DNA of 64,000 bases from Amycolatopsis mediterranei (GCF_026017845.1 NZ_CP100416.1:7908430-7972429); one strand, 5' to 3'; positions 1-8,651 are shown, counted from the first letter of the stretch. The notes: generated by a model from the sequence alone, not told the origin. Program-made: numbers and translations.

Positions 1-80
1 GAACCTCATCCGAGGTTCAATACATAAGCTCTACTGGCTTAGTTCACTAGCACACTGTTGAGTTCTCAAGCAACACATCC
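1..80 (-). promoter_or_regulatory. rRNA operon leader with boxA-type antitermination element, reading off the left edge
   Basis: On the minus strand positions 78-50 read as a boxA-like stretch containing TTGAGAACTCAACAGTGTGC, the hallmark of actinobacterial pre-16S leaders (it also occurs in 16S-23S spacers). A perfect 7-bp hairpin follows at 18-1 (GAACCTC, loop ATCC, GAGGTTC). No 16S 3' end lies upstream on this strand, so this is read as a leader rather than a spacer, with the 16S gene just outside the window. The 16S location is inferred. Confidence 0.75.
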
Positions 81-374
81 CGACCAAAACCGCAACCAAG
101 CGGCCTCACTCGAAGCGAGTCATTCCTAGCAGTTTTTGGTGGGACACCCACTCAATCGCGATCCGCGAGAGCTTGGTTCGTGTCCCGGTGGCCACCCGGT
201 TTCCCTGGCGACTTGGAGAACTTTACATGCCCCGAAAGGGCCCGAAACAGGGGGGTCCCTTAACAAGATCAGCGCAGGTCAGACCCCATGACGGACCCCG
301 TCCGAGGCTCAGTCTGCCCCGAACCGGCCGGGAGCGCCACCGAAAGAACATTGCTCCGACTACATTGCGCTGTA
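81..374. other. Non-coding stretch between the rRNA leader and the first gene
   Basis: No convincing gene is visible. A short plus-strand open frame (173-388) has no homology I recognise and lies in the expected rRNA promoter zone. The rRNA promoters for the minus-strand operon should lie here, but I cannot pick a clear -35/-10 pair with confidence; GCTAGGAAT near 128-120 on the minus strand is a weak -10 candidate. Confidence 0.4.
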
Positions 375-403
375 TTGCTCCGCGGTAAAGCTCCGCCTAG
401 CGT
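375..403 (+). promoter_or_regulatory. Leaderless promoter of the alpha/beta hydrolase gene
   Basis: TTGCTC (375-380), 17-bp spacer, TAGCGT (398-403), then 7 bases to the ATG at 411. Transcription would start at or next to the start codon, and no Shine-Dalgarno sequence is present, so a leaderless mRNA is inferred. Confidence 0.6.
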
Positions 404-410
404 CGGCCGC

Positions 411-1199
411 ATGCGACTCGCCCACGACGACCTCGGCCCGAAGAGCGGCCGACCGGTCCTCCTCGTCCACGGCCACCCCTTCGACCGCTCGATGTGGCGG
501 CCGCAGGCCGAGCACCTGGCGAAAAGCGGCTACCGCGTCGTGACCCCCGACCTGCGCGGCTACGGCGAGTCCCCCACCGAGGACACGAAGACGGGTCTCG
601 ACGTCTTCGCCCGGGACCTCGTCGAGCTGGCCGACCACCTCCAGCTGGACCGGTTCGTCCTCGGCGGCCTCTCCATGGGCGGCCAGATCGTCATGCACCT
701 GGTCGGCGACCACCCGGGCCGGGCAAGTGCCCTCGTCCTGGCCGACACCTTCGCGGGCCTCGACACCCCGGAGGCCAAGCAGGCCCGCTACGACACCGCC
801 GACCGGATCGCCGCGGAAGGCATGGAGCGCTACGCCGAGGAGCTCCTCCCCAAGATGATCTCGAGGCAGACCCGCGCGACCAGGCCAGACGTCGAGAAGC
901 ACGTCCGCACGATGATGCGCAGTGCCCCGCGGGCAGGAGCCGCGGCCGCGCTCAGGGGACGCGCCGAGCGCCCCGACTACACGCCCGGACTGAGCGACAT
1001 CGACGTCCCGACGCTGGTCGTCGTCGGCAGCGAGGACGAATTCACCCCCGTCGCCGACGCCGAGCTCATCCACCGGAAGACGCAGGCTTCCACCCTGGTG
1101 GTGATCGAGGGCGCGGGCCACCTGCCTAACCTGGAGCGCGAGACCGAGTTCGACGAGGCACTCAGCACCTTCCTGAACGACAGCGGAGTTCACCCATGA
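411..1199 (+). CDS. Alpha/beta hydrolase
   Basis: 262-residue cytoplasmic alpha/beta-hydrolase-fold protein. It has the oxyanion HGHPFD segment near the N-terminus, the nucleophile elbow GLSMGG (Ser), an acid-bearing GSEDEFTP segment near residue 205 and a C-terminal GAGHLPN histidine, so the Ser-Asp-His triad looks complete. The ATG at 411 is chosen because a TAGCGT -10 box lies 7 bases upstream and homology starts there; an in-frame start at 288 would add 41 residues of unlikely sequence. The stop overlaps the next start (ATGA), so it is translationally coupled to the SDR gene. The substrate cannot be told; esterase, lactonase or haloperoxidase-like activity are possible. Confidence 0.88.
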   Translation: MRLAHDDLGPKSGRPVLLVHGHPFDRSMWRPQAEHLAKSGYRVVTPDLRGYGESPTEDTKTGLDVFARDLVELADHLQLDRFVLGGLSMGGQIVMHLVGDHPGRASALVLADTFAGLDTPEAKQARYDTADRIAAEGMERYAEELLPKMISRQTRATRPDVEKHVRTMMRSAPRAGAAAALRGRAERPDYTPGLSDIDVPTLVVVGSEDEFTPVADAELIHRKTQASTLVVIEGAGHLPNLERETEFDEALSTFLNDSGVHP

Positions 1200-1957
1200 C
1201 CCAGCAGACCGTGTTCGTGACCGGCGCGAGCGCCGGCTTCGGTGCCGCCATCGCGCGCCGGTTCGTCGCCGAGGGCGCTCGCGTGATCGCCGTCGCCCGC
1301 AGCGAGGACAAGCTCGAGAAGCTGGCCGGCGAGCTCGGCGACGCCGTCCTGCCGGTGAAACTCGACGTCAGCGACCCCGAAGCCGTCAAAGAGGTCGTGA
1401 CCAACCTCCCCGCGGACTGGCAGCAGGTGGACGTCCTGGTCAACAACGCCGGCCTGGCCAAGGGCCTCGAGCCCGCGCACAAGGCCGACCTGCAGGACTG
1501 GGACGAGATGATCGCGACCAACGTCCGCGGCCTCACGCACGTCACGCGCGCGCTGCTCCCGGGCATGGTCGAGCGCGGCCGCGGCCACGTGATCAACATC
1601 GGCTCGATCGCCGGCACCTACCCCTACCCCGGTGGCAACGTCTACGGCGCGACCAAGGCGTTCGTCCACCAGTTCAGCCTCAACCTGCGCAGCGACCTGC
1701 ACGGCACCGGCGTCCGGGTGACGAACGTCGAGCCCGGCATGGTCGGCGGCACGGACTTCTCGAAGGTCCGCTTCGACGGCGACCAGGCCAAGGCCGACAA
1801 GGTTTACGAGGGCACGACCCCGCTGACCGCGGAGGACGTCGCGGAGTCGGTGTTCTGGGCGGCGAACCAGCCGGCGCACGTGAACATCAACGTCATCGAG
1901 CTGATGCCGGTCGTGCAAAGTTTTTCCCCGTTGCAGATCTTCCGCGACAACTCTTGA
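1196..1957 (+). CDS. Short-chain dehydrogenase/reductase, YdfG-like
   Basis: 253-residue classical SDR with a Rossmann cofactor motif TGASAGFG at the N-terminus, the structural NNAG motif near residue 85, and the catalytic YGATK motif near residue 150 preceded by the GSIAG serine segment. Overall it resembles NADP-dependent 3-hydroxy acid dehydrogenases (YdfG / serine dehydrogenase group), including the EPGMVGGTDFS region after the active site. It overlaps the preceding hydrolase by 4 bases, so the two form an operon and may act on the same small molecule. The exact substrate is unknown. Confidence 0.88.
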   Translation: MTQQTVFVTGASAGFGAAIARRFVAEGARVIAVARSEDKLEKLAGELGDAVLPVKLDVSDPEAVKEVVTNLPADWQQVDVLVNNAGLAKGLEPAHKADLQDWDEMIATNVRGLTHVTRALLPGMVERGRGHVINIGSIAGTYPYPGGNVYGATKAFVHQFSLNLRSDLHGTGVRVTNVEPGMVGGTDFSKVRFDGDQAKADKVYEGTTPLTAEDVAESVFWAANQPAHVNINVIELMPVVQSFSPLQIFRDNS

Positions 1958-2030
1958 CCACCCGCGCCGGGACAGGCAGCATCGGGTCACCGCCGTCGTT
2001 CGAAAGCACGTCCGAACTTCGGAGGTACCC

Positions 2031-2807
2031 ATGGATTCCCTGTCCCGGCGCACGGTTCTCGCCGGCCTCGGCGCCCTCGCCGCCGTCCCGCTCATCGGCA
2101 CCACCGCCACCGCGGCCCCGGAAAGCGTCATCTGGGACGGCGACCCGGCGCGCGGCACGTCGGTCTTCGACGGGCTGGAGAAGGAACCCGGCAGCATCAC
2201 CGTGGTCAACGACGCGACCTACGGCAAGTGCTTCCGGTACGAGACCTGGGACAACGCGGACGGCACGAAGGAACGCTGCGAAAGCCGCGGCCTGCGGCTG
2301 CCGGACGGCAGTGTCTACCGGCCCGGCAGCGGCACGCTCGGCGAGGTGCAGTACCTCGGCTGGCGGGCGAACTGGAACGTCAACCCCAAAGCAGGCAAGT
2401 GGATCGCCGTCTACCAGTTCCACATCTCCGGGGAGAGCAGCTCGCAGGCGCAGTCCGGCCCGTTCGTGCTGCGCACGCTCGGCGACGGCAAGCTGTACTT
2501 CCAGCTGACCGGTCCGAGCGGCGCGAACCGGCACATCTGGTCGACGACGTTCCCGGTGAACACCTGGAGCAGCTTCGCCATCGGCTACAAGATGTCGAAG
2601 GGCACCGACGGCTGGTGCGAGTTCTACTACAACGGCAAGCAGCAGACGTTCTCGAACGGCCGGACCCGCTACCCGGGCCCGACGCTGTGGGGCGACCACG
2701 TCAACCACAAGTGGGGCGTCTACCGCTCCGGCGGCAACAGCGGCCACGCGACAGCCCTGCTGAACCACGCCAAGCTGGGGCACACCTACGCCGACGTCGC
2801 CGTCTGA
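2031..2807 (+). CDS. Secreted polysaccharide lyase-like protein (heparin lyase I / PL20-type jelly roll)
   Basis: 258 residues. The N-terminus MDSLSRRTVLAGLGALAAV is a Tat-type signal (twin Arg followed by a hydrophobic run) ending near AAPES, so the protein is exported folded. The mature part resembles the polysaccharide lyase domain with a beta-jelly-roll fold; YQFH, a KLYFQL strand and the late KWGVYR motif are typical of heparin lyase I and glucuronan lyase relatives. A good ribosome site (GGAGG) lies 5 bases before the ATG. Its 3' end overlaps the convergent transposase-like gene by 22 bases. The uronate-containing substrate is inferred, not shown. Confidence 0.75.
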   Translation: MDSLSRRTVLAGLGALAAVPLIGTTATAAPESVIWDGDPARGTSVFDGLEKEPGSITVVNDATYGKCFRYETWDNADGTKERCESRGLRLPDGSVYRPGSGTLGEVQYLGWRANWNVNPKAGKWIAVYQFHISGESSSQAQSGPFVLRTLGDGKLYFQLTGPSGANRHIWSTTFPVNTWSSFAIGYKMSKGTDGWCEFYYNGKQQTFSNGRTRYPGPTLWGDHVNHKWGVYRSGGNSGHATALLNHAKLGHTYADVAV

Positions 2808-4357
2808 CCCAGCCCGAAGAGGTCGTAGAGCGCCTGCTGCGCCGGGTCGAGCTCGGTCAGCAGGCGTTTCGCCCGCGGCCGCCCGCCGGTCGACGGGTAC
2901 CGCAGCACCAGCTCGCCGATGCCCGCGAGCTGGTCCAGCAGCTCCCGCACCGACAGGTTCATCCCCGCCCGGTCGGCCTCGCGCCGCATCAGGTGGGTGA
3001 CGGTCGCGGCGAGGACCGAGACCAGGCCGTGCGCGGCGATCCGCTGCCGCGTCCACTCCCAGCGCGGAGTCGGGCCGGTGACGGCGGGCCCGGTCAGCCA
3101 GCGGAACGTCGATTCGAGGTGGGTGCGCGCGCGGTAGGCCGTGACGACGTCGCCGATCGGCCAGTCCCGGTCGGTGACCAGCACCTGCTTGCCGAAGAAC
3201 TCCTCGTCCAGCCGGGCCAGCGCGGCCGTGTCGATCCGGCGGTCCACCCGGATCTCGCCGGGCCGGTTGCCGCTCAGGACGGCGGTGAGCACGCGCTCGA
3301 TGCGCCGGCCGCGGGTCACCCGGCCGATCTCGGCGTGGAGCTGGGCCCGGTCGCCGCGGTGGGTGCCCGCCGCCAGGGCCTCCGCGAGCCCGTCGAGCTC
3401 GCGGGTCGCGGTGGCCAGCTCGTCGGCGAACGCGCGCGACTGCGCCGCGTGCAGCGTCGCCGAGTGGGTCAGGATCACCCGCCGCCGGACGCCGTCGACG
3501 ACCGCGTGCGTGTCGAGCGCCGTGAGGCCGGCGAACCGCTCGGGGTCGACGCGCTTGCGGGCCGACGCGGGCTGGGTCAGCAGTTCCGGGTGGTCGGTCA
3601 GCGGCAGTGACCCGACGAAACCGCTGCGCGAGCCCAGGTCCAGCTGGGCCGCCTGGCCCGCGTGGAAGACGAGCGTGGCCGGCCCCAGCTCCGCCATGAG
3701 CGCAGCGAACGTCGGCGCCGTGCCGGCGTCACGCCGGTACACCCGCGACGCCAGGGGGATCGCGCCGTCGCGGGTCACCCGCAGGCCCGCTCCGGCGAGC
3801 ACGCCCCGGCAGGCGGACGGCAGCGTGCAGTCCGCGGGGGCGAAGGCGGCGAACTGCGGGACGTCGACGGCGAGCGCCGCGTGGTCCTCGAGCACCGCCA
3901 GCACGGCGGTGGCAACGGCTTCCTCGATGCCCGCGATGCGTTCGGGGGTGAGCCGTTCCAGAACCCGCCACAGACCATCCACTGTGGACAGCCGGGGCCG
4001 GACGAGGTCCGCGGCCGCGGACGTCGCCCACCACGACCCGATCGGCGTCTCGGGAGCGGTCGCGCGGTGCAGCACCGCGACGGCGAGCGTGAGCCCCAAC
4101 GACGGCTTCGCGCGCACGACGTCGTCGACGCGGGCGACGAAGTCCAGCCGGGACAGCGTCGCCCACACCGCGGCGACGTCGCCGTACGTCCGGTACGACG
4201 CCCCGGCCGGTTCGCCGCCCGGGACGGCGCGAGCGATCTCGTCGGCCGTGCCGAGGTAACGCTGGGTCACCACCCGCGGCTTGCCGTCCACGCGGGCGGA
4301 CTCCGCGAGGTAGTAGTAGGTCCGTCCGCCGATCTTCTTGCCGACCACCGATGCCAC
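2786..4357 (-). CDS. IS1634-family transposase homologue, probably inactive or domesticated
   Basis: 523 residues with the full architecture of IS1634/IS1549-type transposases: the N-terminal GGRTYYYLAES and RYLGT segments, the first acidic motif at LAVDVPQF, the second at LVFHAGQAAQLDL followed by GFVGSLPLTDHPELL, and the last at YRARTHLESTFRWL. In active family members the second motif carries Asp (LVFDxGNNS); here it is His, so the DDE triad looks broken. I see no terminal inverted repeats or target duplication, and its stop lies inside the convergent lyase gene, which argues against a recent insertion. It is either a decayed relic or a retained gene with a new role. Confidence 0.7.
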   Translation of the reverse strand: MASVVGKKIGGRTYYYLAESARVDGKPRVVTQRYLGTADEIARAVPGGEPAGASYRTYGDVAAVWATLSRLDFVARVDDVVRAKPSLGLTLAVAVLHRATAPETPIGSWWATSAAADLVRPRLSTVDGLWRVLERLTPERIAGIEEAVATAVLAVLEDHAALAVDVPQFAAFAPADCTLPSACRGVLAGAGLRVTRDGAIPLASRVYRRDAGTAPTFAALMAELGPATLVFHAGQAAQLDLGSRSGFVGSLPLTDHPELLTQPASARKRVDPERFAGLTALDTHAVVDGVRRRVILTHSATLHAAQSRAFADELATATRELDGLAEALAAGTHRGDRAQLHAEIGRVTRGRRIERVLTAVLSGNRPGEIRVDRRIDTAALARLDEEFFGKQVLVTDRDWPIGDVVTAYRARTHLESTFRWLTGPAVTGPTPRWEWTRQRIAAHGLVSVLAATVTHLMRREADRAGMNLSVRELLDQLAGIGELVLRYPSTGGRPRAKRLLTELDPAQQALYDLFGLGQTATSA

Positions 4358-4426
4358 CCTTTAGGTAATACACGCCCGGGCGCTGATCGACAACCACGCG
4401 AACCCGCTGACCTGCGGTGACGGTTC

Positions 4427-4456
4427 TCCGCACCCCGCACTCGAGAGAGGTGCGGA
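4427..4456. repeat. Inverted repeat upstream of fbiC
   Basis: TCCGCACC (4427-4434) and GGTGCGGA (4449-4456) are perfect 8-bp arms with a 14-base spacer. They lie just upstream of the leaderless fbiC promoter, between two divergent genes, and could be an operator. Function is inferred from position only. Confidence 0.4.
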
Positions 4457-4501
4457 ATGCACACTGGCTGGTCCCGCGAGGACGGTCCTAGCGTGGGTGG
4501 A

Positions 4502-7099
4502 ATGGGACCCGAACCCGACGCCACCACCCCGACCGCCTCCGCGATGCGCCGCGCGCTCGCCCGGGCGCGTGACGGGAAGACACTCGACGTAGCCGAAGCG
4601 AGCGTCCTGCTGCACGCCCGCGGTGACAACCTCACCCAGCTGTCCGAGTACGCCTCGCGCATCCGCGACGCGGGCCTGGCCGAGGCCGGGCGCGCCGGCG
4701 TCATCACCTACAGCAAGAAGGTCTTCATCCCGCTGACCCGGCTCTGCCGCGACCGCTGCGGCTACTGCACGTTCGTCACCGTGCCCGGCCGGCTCGAATC
4801 GCCGTTCCTGTCCCCGGACGAGGTCCTCGACATCGCCCGCAAGGGTGCCGAGATGGGCTGCAAGGAAGCCCTCTTCACGCTCGGCGACCGGCCCGAAGAC
4901 CGGTGGAAGGCCGCCCGCGACTGGCTGGACGCGCACGGCTACGACGACACGCTGTCCTACGTCCGCGCGATGGCGATCCGCGTCCTCGAGGAGACCGGGC
5001 TGCTGCCGCACCTCAACCCCGGCGTGCTGACCTGGCAGGACTTCCAGCGGCTCAAGCCGGTCGCGCCGTCGATGGGCATGATGCTGGAGACCACCGCGAC
5101 CCGGCTGTGGAGCGAGAAGGGCGGGCCGCACTACGGTTCGCCGGACAAGGAGCCCGCCGTCCGGCTGCGGGTGCTCGAAGACGCCGGGCGCAGCAGCGTC
5201 CCGTTCACCACCGGTGTCCTGATCGGCATCGGCGAGACGTTCGAGGAGCGTGCCGACGCGCTGTTCGAGATCCGCAAGGTCGCCAAGACCTACGGCGGCA
5301 TCCAGGAAGTCATCGTGCAGAACTTCCGGGCCAAGCCGGACACGAAGATGCGCGCGACACCGGACGCCGACCTCGAAGAACTCGCCGCGAACATCGCCGT
5401 CGCGCGGCTGGTGCTCGGGCCGAAGATGCGCATCCAGGCCCCGCCGAACCTGATCGGCAACCAGTACGACCTGATGATCCGCGCGGGCATCGACGACTGG
5501 GGCGGTGTCTCACCGCTGACCCCGGACCACGTCAACCCGGAACGCGCGTGGCCGCAGATCGACGAGCTCGCCCGCCGCACCGAGAAGGCCGGCTTCGCGC
5601 TCAAGGAACGGCTCACCATTTACCCGGAGTACGTCAAGGCCGGCGAGCCGTGGCTGGACCCGCGGATCACCCGGCACGTCGCCGCGCTCGTCGACTACGA
5701 GACCGGGATGGCGCGCGAAGGCGCCCTGCCGGTCGGCCTCCCGTGGCAGGAGCCGGACGGCGGCTGGCAGGAGTCCGGCCGCACCGACCTGCACACCGAG
5801 ATCGACACCAGCGGCCGCACCGAGGACCGCCGCAGCGACTTCGACTCCGTCTACGGGGACTGGAAGGAGATCGGCGACCGGATCAAGACCGGGCCGCAGC
5901 GGTTCGACACGGACATCCTGGAAGCCTTGCGCAGTGCGGAAAAGGACCCGGCCGGGCTGTCCGACGACGCCGCGCTCGCGCTCCTGCACGCCGACGGCAA
6001 GGAACTGGACGCGTTCACCCGGATCGCCGACGACCTGCGGCGTGAGACGGTCGGCGACGACGTCACCTTCGTCGTCACGCGGAACATCAACTTCACGAAC
6101 GTCTGCTACACGGGTTGCCGCTTCTGCGCCTTCGCGCAGCGTCGCACCGACGCCGACGCGTACACGCTCTCGCTGGAGCAGGTCGGCGACCGCGTCGACG
6201 AGGCGTGGGCCGCGGGCGCGACCGAGATCTGCATGCAGGGCGGCATCCACCCCGACCTGCCGGGCACCGCGTACTTCGACCTCGCGGCCGAGGTCAAGCG
6301 CCGCCAGCCGGAGATCCACCTGCACTCCTACAGCCCGATGGAGGTCGTGAACGGCGCTTCGCGGACCAACCTGTCGCTGAAGGACTGGCTGATCAAGGCC
6401 AAGGAGGCCGGCGTCGACTCGCTGCCGGGCACGGCGGCGGAAATCCTCGACGACGACGTCCGCTGGGTGCTCACCAAGGGCAAGCTGCCGACGTCGGAGT
6501 GGATCAAGGTCGTCACGACCGCGCACGAGGTCGGGCTGCCGACGACGTCCACGATGATGTACGGCCACGTCGACACGCCCGCGCACTGGGTCGCGCACCT
6601 CAAGCTGCTCGCGCGGCTGCAGCGGGAAGGCCTGGAGAAGCACGGGCGGCGCGGGTTCAGCGAGTTCGTGCTCCTGCCGTTCATCCACCAGAGCTCGCCG
6701 ATCTACCTCGCCGGCCTGGCCCGCCCGGGCGCGACGCAGAACGAGAACCGGGCGGTGCACGCGCTGGCTCGGCTGCTGCTGCACGGGATGATCGACAACA
6801 TCCAGAGCTCCTGGGTGAAGCTCGGCACCGAGGGCAGCCGGGCGGTGCTGCAGGGCGGCGTCAACGACATCGGCGGCACGCTGATGGAGGAGACGATCAG
6901 CCGGATGGCCGGCGCGTCGCACGGGTCGTACAAGACGATCAGCGACATGCGCGCGATGGTCGAGCCGCTGGGCCGGTCGCTGGTCCAGCGCACGACGGGC
7001 TACGGACGGCCGTCGGCCGAGCGGCTCGCCGCGGCGGAGGCTTCGGACGGCGTCGCCACGCAGGTGCGCAAGCCGCTCCTGCCGCTGCTGACTCCGTGA
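4502..7099 (+). CDS. fbiC: FO synthase (F420 biosynthesis, CofG-CofH fusion)
   Basis: 865-residue two-domain radical SAM enzyme that makes 7,8-didemethyl-8-hydroxy-5-deazariboflavin, the chromophore of coenzyme F420, from tyrosine and a flavin precursor. The N-terminal CofG-type half has the cluster motif CRDRCGYC and the C-terminal CofH-type half has CYTGCRFC; the remainder follows mycobacterial FbiC closely (KVFIPLTRLC, GGVSPLTPDHVNPE, GTAAEILDDDVRWVLTKGK, GGTLMEETISRMAG), and the length matches its 856 residues. The start at 4502 has TAGCGT 7 bases upstream (leaderless). An in-frame ATG at 4457 with GAGAGG before it is the alternative. Other F420 genes must lie elsewhere. Confidence 0.95.
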   Translation: MGPEPDATTPTASAMRRALARARDGKTLDVAEASVLLHARGDNLTQLSEYASRIRDAGLAEAGRAGVITYSKKVFIPLTRLCRDRCGYCTFVTVPGRLESPFLSPDEVLDIARKGAEMGCKEALFTLGDRPEDRWKAARDWLDAHGYDDTLSYVRAMAIRVLEETGLLPHLNPGVLTWQDFQRLKPVAPSMGMMLETTATRLWSEKGGPHYGSPDKEPAVRLRVLEDAGRSSVPFTTGVLIGIGETFEERADALFEIRKVAKTYGGIQEVIVQNFRAKPDTKMRATPDADLEELAANIAVARLVLGPKMRIQAPPNLIGNQYDLMIRAGIDDWGGVSPLTPDHVNPERAWPQIDELARRTEKAGFALKERLTIYPEYVKAGEPWLDPRITRHVAALVDYETGMAREGALPVGLPWQEPDGGWQESGRTDLHTEIDTSGRTEDRRSDFDSVYGDWKEIGDRIKTGPQRFDTDILEALRSAEKDPAGLSDDAALALLHADGKELDAFTRIADDLRRETVGDDVTFVVTRNINFTNVCYTGCRFCAFAQRRTDADAYTLSLEQVGDRVDEAWAAGATEICMQGGIHPDLPGTAYFDLAAEVKRRQPEIHLHSYSPMEVVNGASRTNLSLKDWLIKAKEAGVDSLPGTAAEILDDDVRWVLTKGKLPTSEWIKVVTTAHEVGLPTTSTMMYGHVDTPAHWVAHLKLLARLQREGLEKHGRRGFSEFVLLPFIHQSSPIYLAGLARPGATQNENRAVHALARLLLHGMIDNIQSSWVKLGTEGSRAVLQGGVNDIGGTLMEETISRMAGASHGSYKTISDMRAMVEPLGRSLVQRTTGYGRPSAERLAAAEASDGVATQVRKPLLPLLTP

Positions 7100-7103
7100 G
7101 GTG

Positions 7104-7160
7104 ACGCAGTGAATGACTCATTCCTGTCGTCTGACGACAGGAATGAGTCATTCACTGCGT
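7104..7160. repeat. Long perfect palindrome (dispersed repeat, copy 1)
   Basis: Two 28-bp arms (7104-7131 and 7133-7160) are perfect reverse complements separated by one base. The outer part contains GCAGTGAATGACTCATTC. A second copy of the family lies at 50055-50107. It sits 4 bases after the fbiC stop and could fold into a strong RNA hairpin, but has no following T-run, so it is not a standard intrinsic terminator. Confidence 0.85.
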
Positions 7161-7178
7161 CCGCTACTGTTGCGCCGC

Positions 7179-7706
7179 ATGGGGGTTACACGCTTCGCGC
7201 CGATGCTGGTCCTCGCGCTCTTGGCGGGCTGTGGCAGTGCGCCGCCACCCGCGCCGGTGCCCACGACGACACCGAGCCCGACGTACGGGCCGCCGCCGTC
7301 GAGCGGGCTGTCCCTTTCGGTCGGTCAGGTCGAAGCCGGGCTCGGGCACCGCGCCAGCGTCCTGACCCTGACCAACCGGGATTCCGCGCCGCGCAAGGTC
7401 ACCGGCTACCCGGACCTGAAGATCCTGGCGGGTGACGGCACACCGCTCGACGTCCAGGTCCTGCACGAGACGTCCTACTTCGCGCCCGATCCGGGCCCGC
7501 AGGACCTGACGCTCCAGCCGGGCGAAACGGCGCTGTCGGTGCTCGCCTGGTCGGCGACCGTCACCAGCGGCGACAAGCACACCGGCGCCGCGATTTCGGT
7601 GGTTCCCGTTCCGGGCGAACCCGCGCAGAAGCAGCCCCTGGAGACCGACCTCGGCACCACCGACACCGTCAAGCTCAGCGCGTGGGCCAGCAGAATCGGC
7701 AACTGA
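7179..7706 (+). CDS. Lipoprotein with DUF4232-like domain
   Basis: 175 residues. The N-terminus has a short charged stretch, a hydrophobic run and a lipobox LLAGC, so it should be exported and lipid-anchored. A Pro/Thr-rich linker (about residues 25-45) leads to a beta-rich domain resembling DUF4232 (LTNRDSAPRKVTGYPDLKIL, then a late SVLAWSAT strand), common in secreted actinobacterial proteins of unknown role. The ATG at 7179 is chosen because a TACTGT -10 box sits 8 bases upstream, directly after the long palindrome. In-frame upstream starts would lie inside the palindrome and are unlikely. Confidence 0.75.
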   Translation: MGVTRFAPMLVLALLAGCGSAPPPAPVPTTTPSPTYGPPPSSGLSLSVGQVEAGLGHRASVLTLTNRDSAPRKVTGYPDLKILAGDGTPLDVQVLHETSYFAPDPGPQDLTLQPGETALSVLAWSATVTSGDKHTGAAISVVPVPGEPAQKQPLETDLGTTDTVKLSAWASRIGN

Positions 7707-7796
7707 CGACCGTGTGTCACCGCTCACAAACCGACGGTTGACCGGCGGGATCCTGTGCTACCTCTGTTCCTTCACCCGCCGGAAGGGACCTCGACG

Positions 7797-8651
7797 ATGA
7801 GCACCTCCGTAGCGCCACTGGAAATGGTCGACACCGACCGCTACCCGCTCACCGATCCGGACCGTCCCGCCTGGCGGGAGACGGTCGGCCGCACCCGCGC
7901 GGAGCTGGCCGAAGCCGGCTGCAGTGTGCTCGCCGACTTCATCCGCCCCGAGCTGCGTGACGTGCTGCGCGCAGAGTGCGCGGCGCTCGAACCGCACGCC
8001 TACACGAAGATCGAACAGGTCAACGCCTACAACACCGCGATCGACGAGCCGCTGCCCGAAGACCACCCCGGCCGGACGATCATGGAACGCGGCAACGCCT
8101 TCGTCGCGCGCGACCGCATCCCGGCGTCGTCGATCATCAGCCGGCTCTACACCAGCCCGCTGTTCCGGCGGTTCGTCGCGGACTGCTTCGGGCTGCCGGA
8201 GCTGCACGAACTCGCCGACCCGCTGTCCGGGCTGACGCTCAACGTGATCGCGCCCGGCCGCGCGCACCCGTGGCACTTCGACACGAACACCCACACCGTC
8301 AGCATGCTGACGCAGGCCGCGGACGACGGCGGGACCTTCGAGTACTGCCCCGGCATCCGGTCCGCCGCGGACGAGAACTTCGCCGCCGTGCGCTCGGTGC
8401 TGGCCGGCGACACCCGGCCGGTCCGGCGGCTCGCGCTCCGGCCGGGCGATCTCCAGCTCTTCAAGGGCCGCTTCGCGTTGCACCGGGTCAGTACGGTGAA
8501 GGGCGGGATCGCCCGCCACTCCGCGATCTTCGCCTACAGCGAGCGCCCGGGGGTGATCGGCAGCGCCGAGCGGACGCGGCAGCTGTTCGGCCGGGTCCTG
8601 CCCGCCCACGTCGCGGCGCGCACCGCCCGCGGCGACGAGCTGCTCGACTAG
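7797..8651 (+). CDS. Non-haem Fe(II)/2-oxoglutarate oxygenase, HalD/BesD-like
   Basis: 284 residues. The metal site is visible as HFD in HPWHFDTNTH (about residue 160) and the distal His in GRFALHRV; the 2-oxoglutarate-binding Arg is probably the R of IARHSAIFAYS. The N-terminal pattern RYPLTDPDRPAW and overall layout resemble the BesD/HalD family that acts on free amino acids. Halogenases of that family replace the metal-binding Asp with Gly, whereas Asp is kept here, so hydroxylation rather than chlorination is expected. GGAAGGG lies 10 bases before the ATG. It heads a three-gene cassette with a methyltransferase and a carnitine-type acyltransferase. The substrate is unknown. Confidence 0.75.
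   Translation: MSTSVAPLEMVDTDRYPLTDPDRPAWRETVGRTRAELAEAGCSVLADFIRPELRDVLRAECAALEPHAYTKIEQVNAYNTAIDEPLPEDHPGRTIMERGNAFVARDRIPASSIISRLYTSPLFRRFVADCFGLPELHELADPLSGLTLNVIAPGRAHPWHFDTNTHTVSMLTQAADDGGTFEYCPGIRSAADENFAAVRSVLAGDTRPVRRLALRPGDLQLFKGRFALHRVSTVKGGIARHSAIFAYSERPGVIGSAERTRQLFGRVLPAHVAARTARGDELLD

Noticed and set aside
1..80. 16S-23S spacer rather than rRNA leader
   Set aside because: A spacer would be preceded on the minus strand by the 16S 3' end with its anti-Shine-Dalgarno sequence, and none is present in the following 300 bases.
173..388. 71-residue open frame in the first intergenic region
   Set aside because: Arg/Pro-rich, no ribosome site, lies in the rRNA promoter zone and overlaps the promoter of the real gene.
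2786..4357. Complete insertion sequence with borders
   Set aside because: No terminal inverted repeats or target-site duplication could be found around the gene, and its stop lies inside the lyase gene.
7104..7160. Intrinsic terminator of fbiC
   Set aside because: The stem is far longer than usual, is symmetric, lacks a T-run and recurs elsewhere as a family, so repeat element is the better call.
7797..8651. Amino acid halogenase
   Set aside because: The BesD/HalD resemblance is real, but the metal site keeps Asp (HFD) where halogenases have Gly, leaving no room for a chloride ligand.
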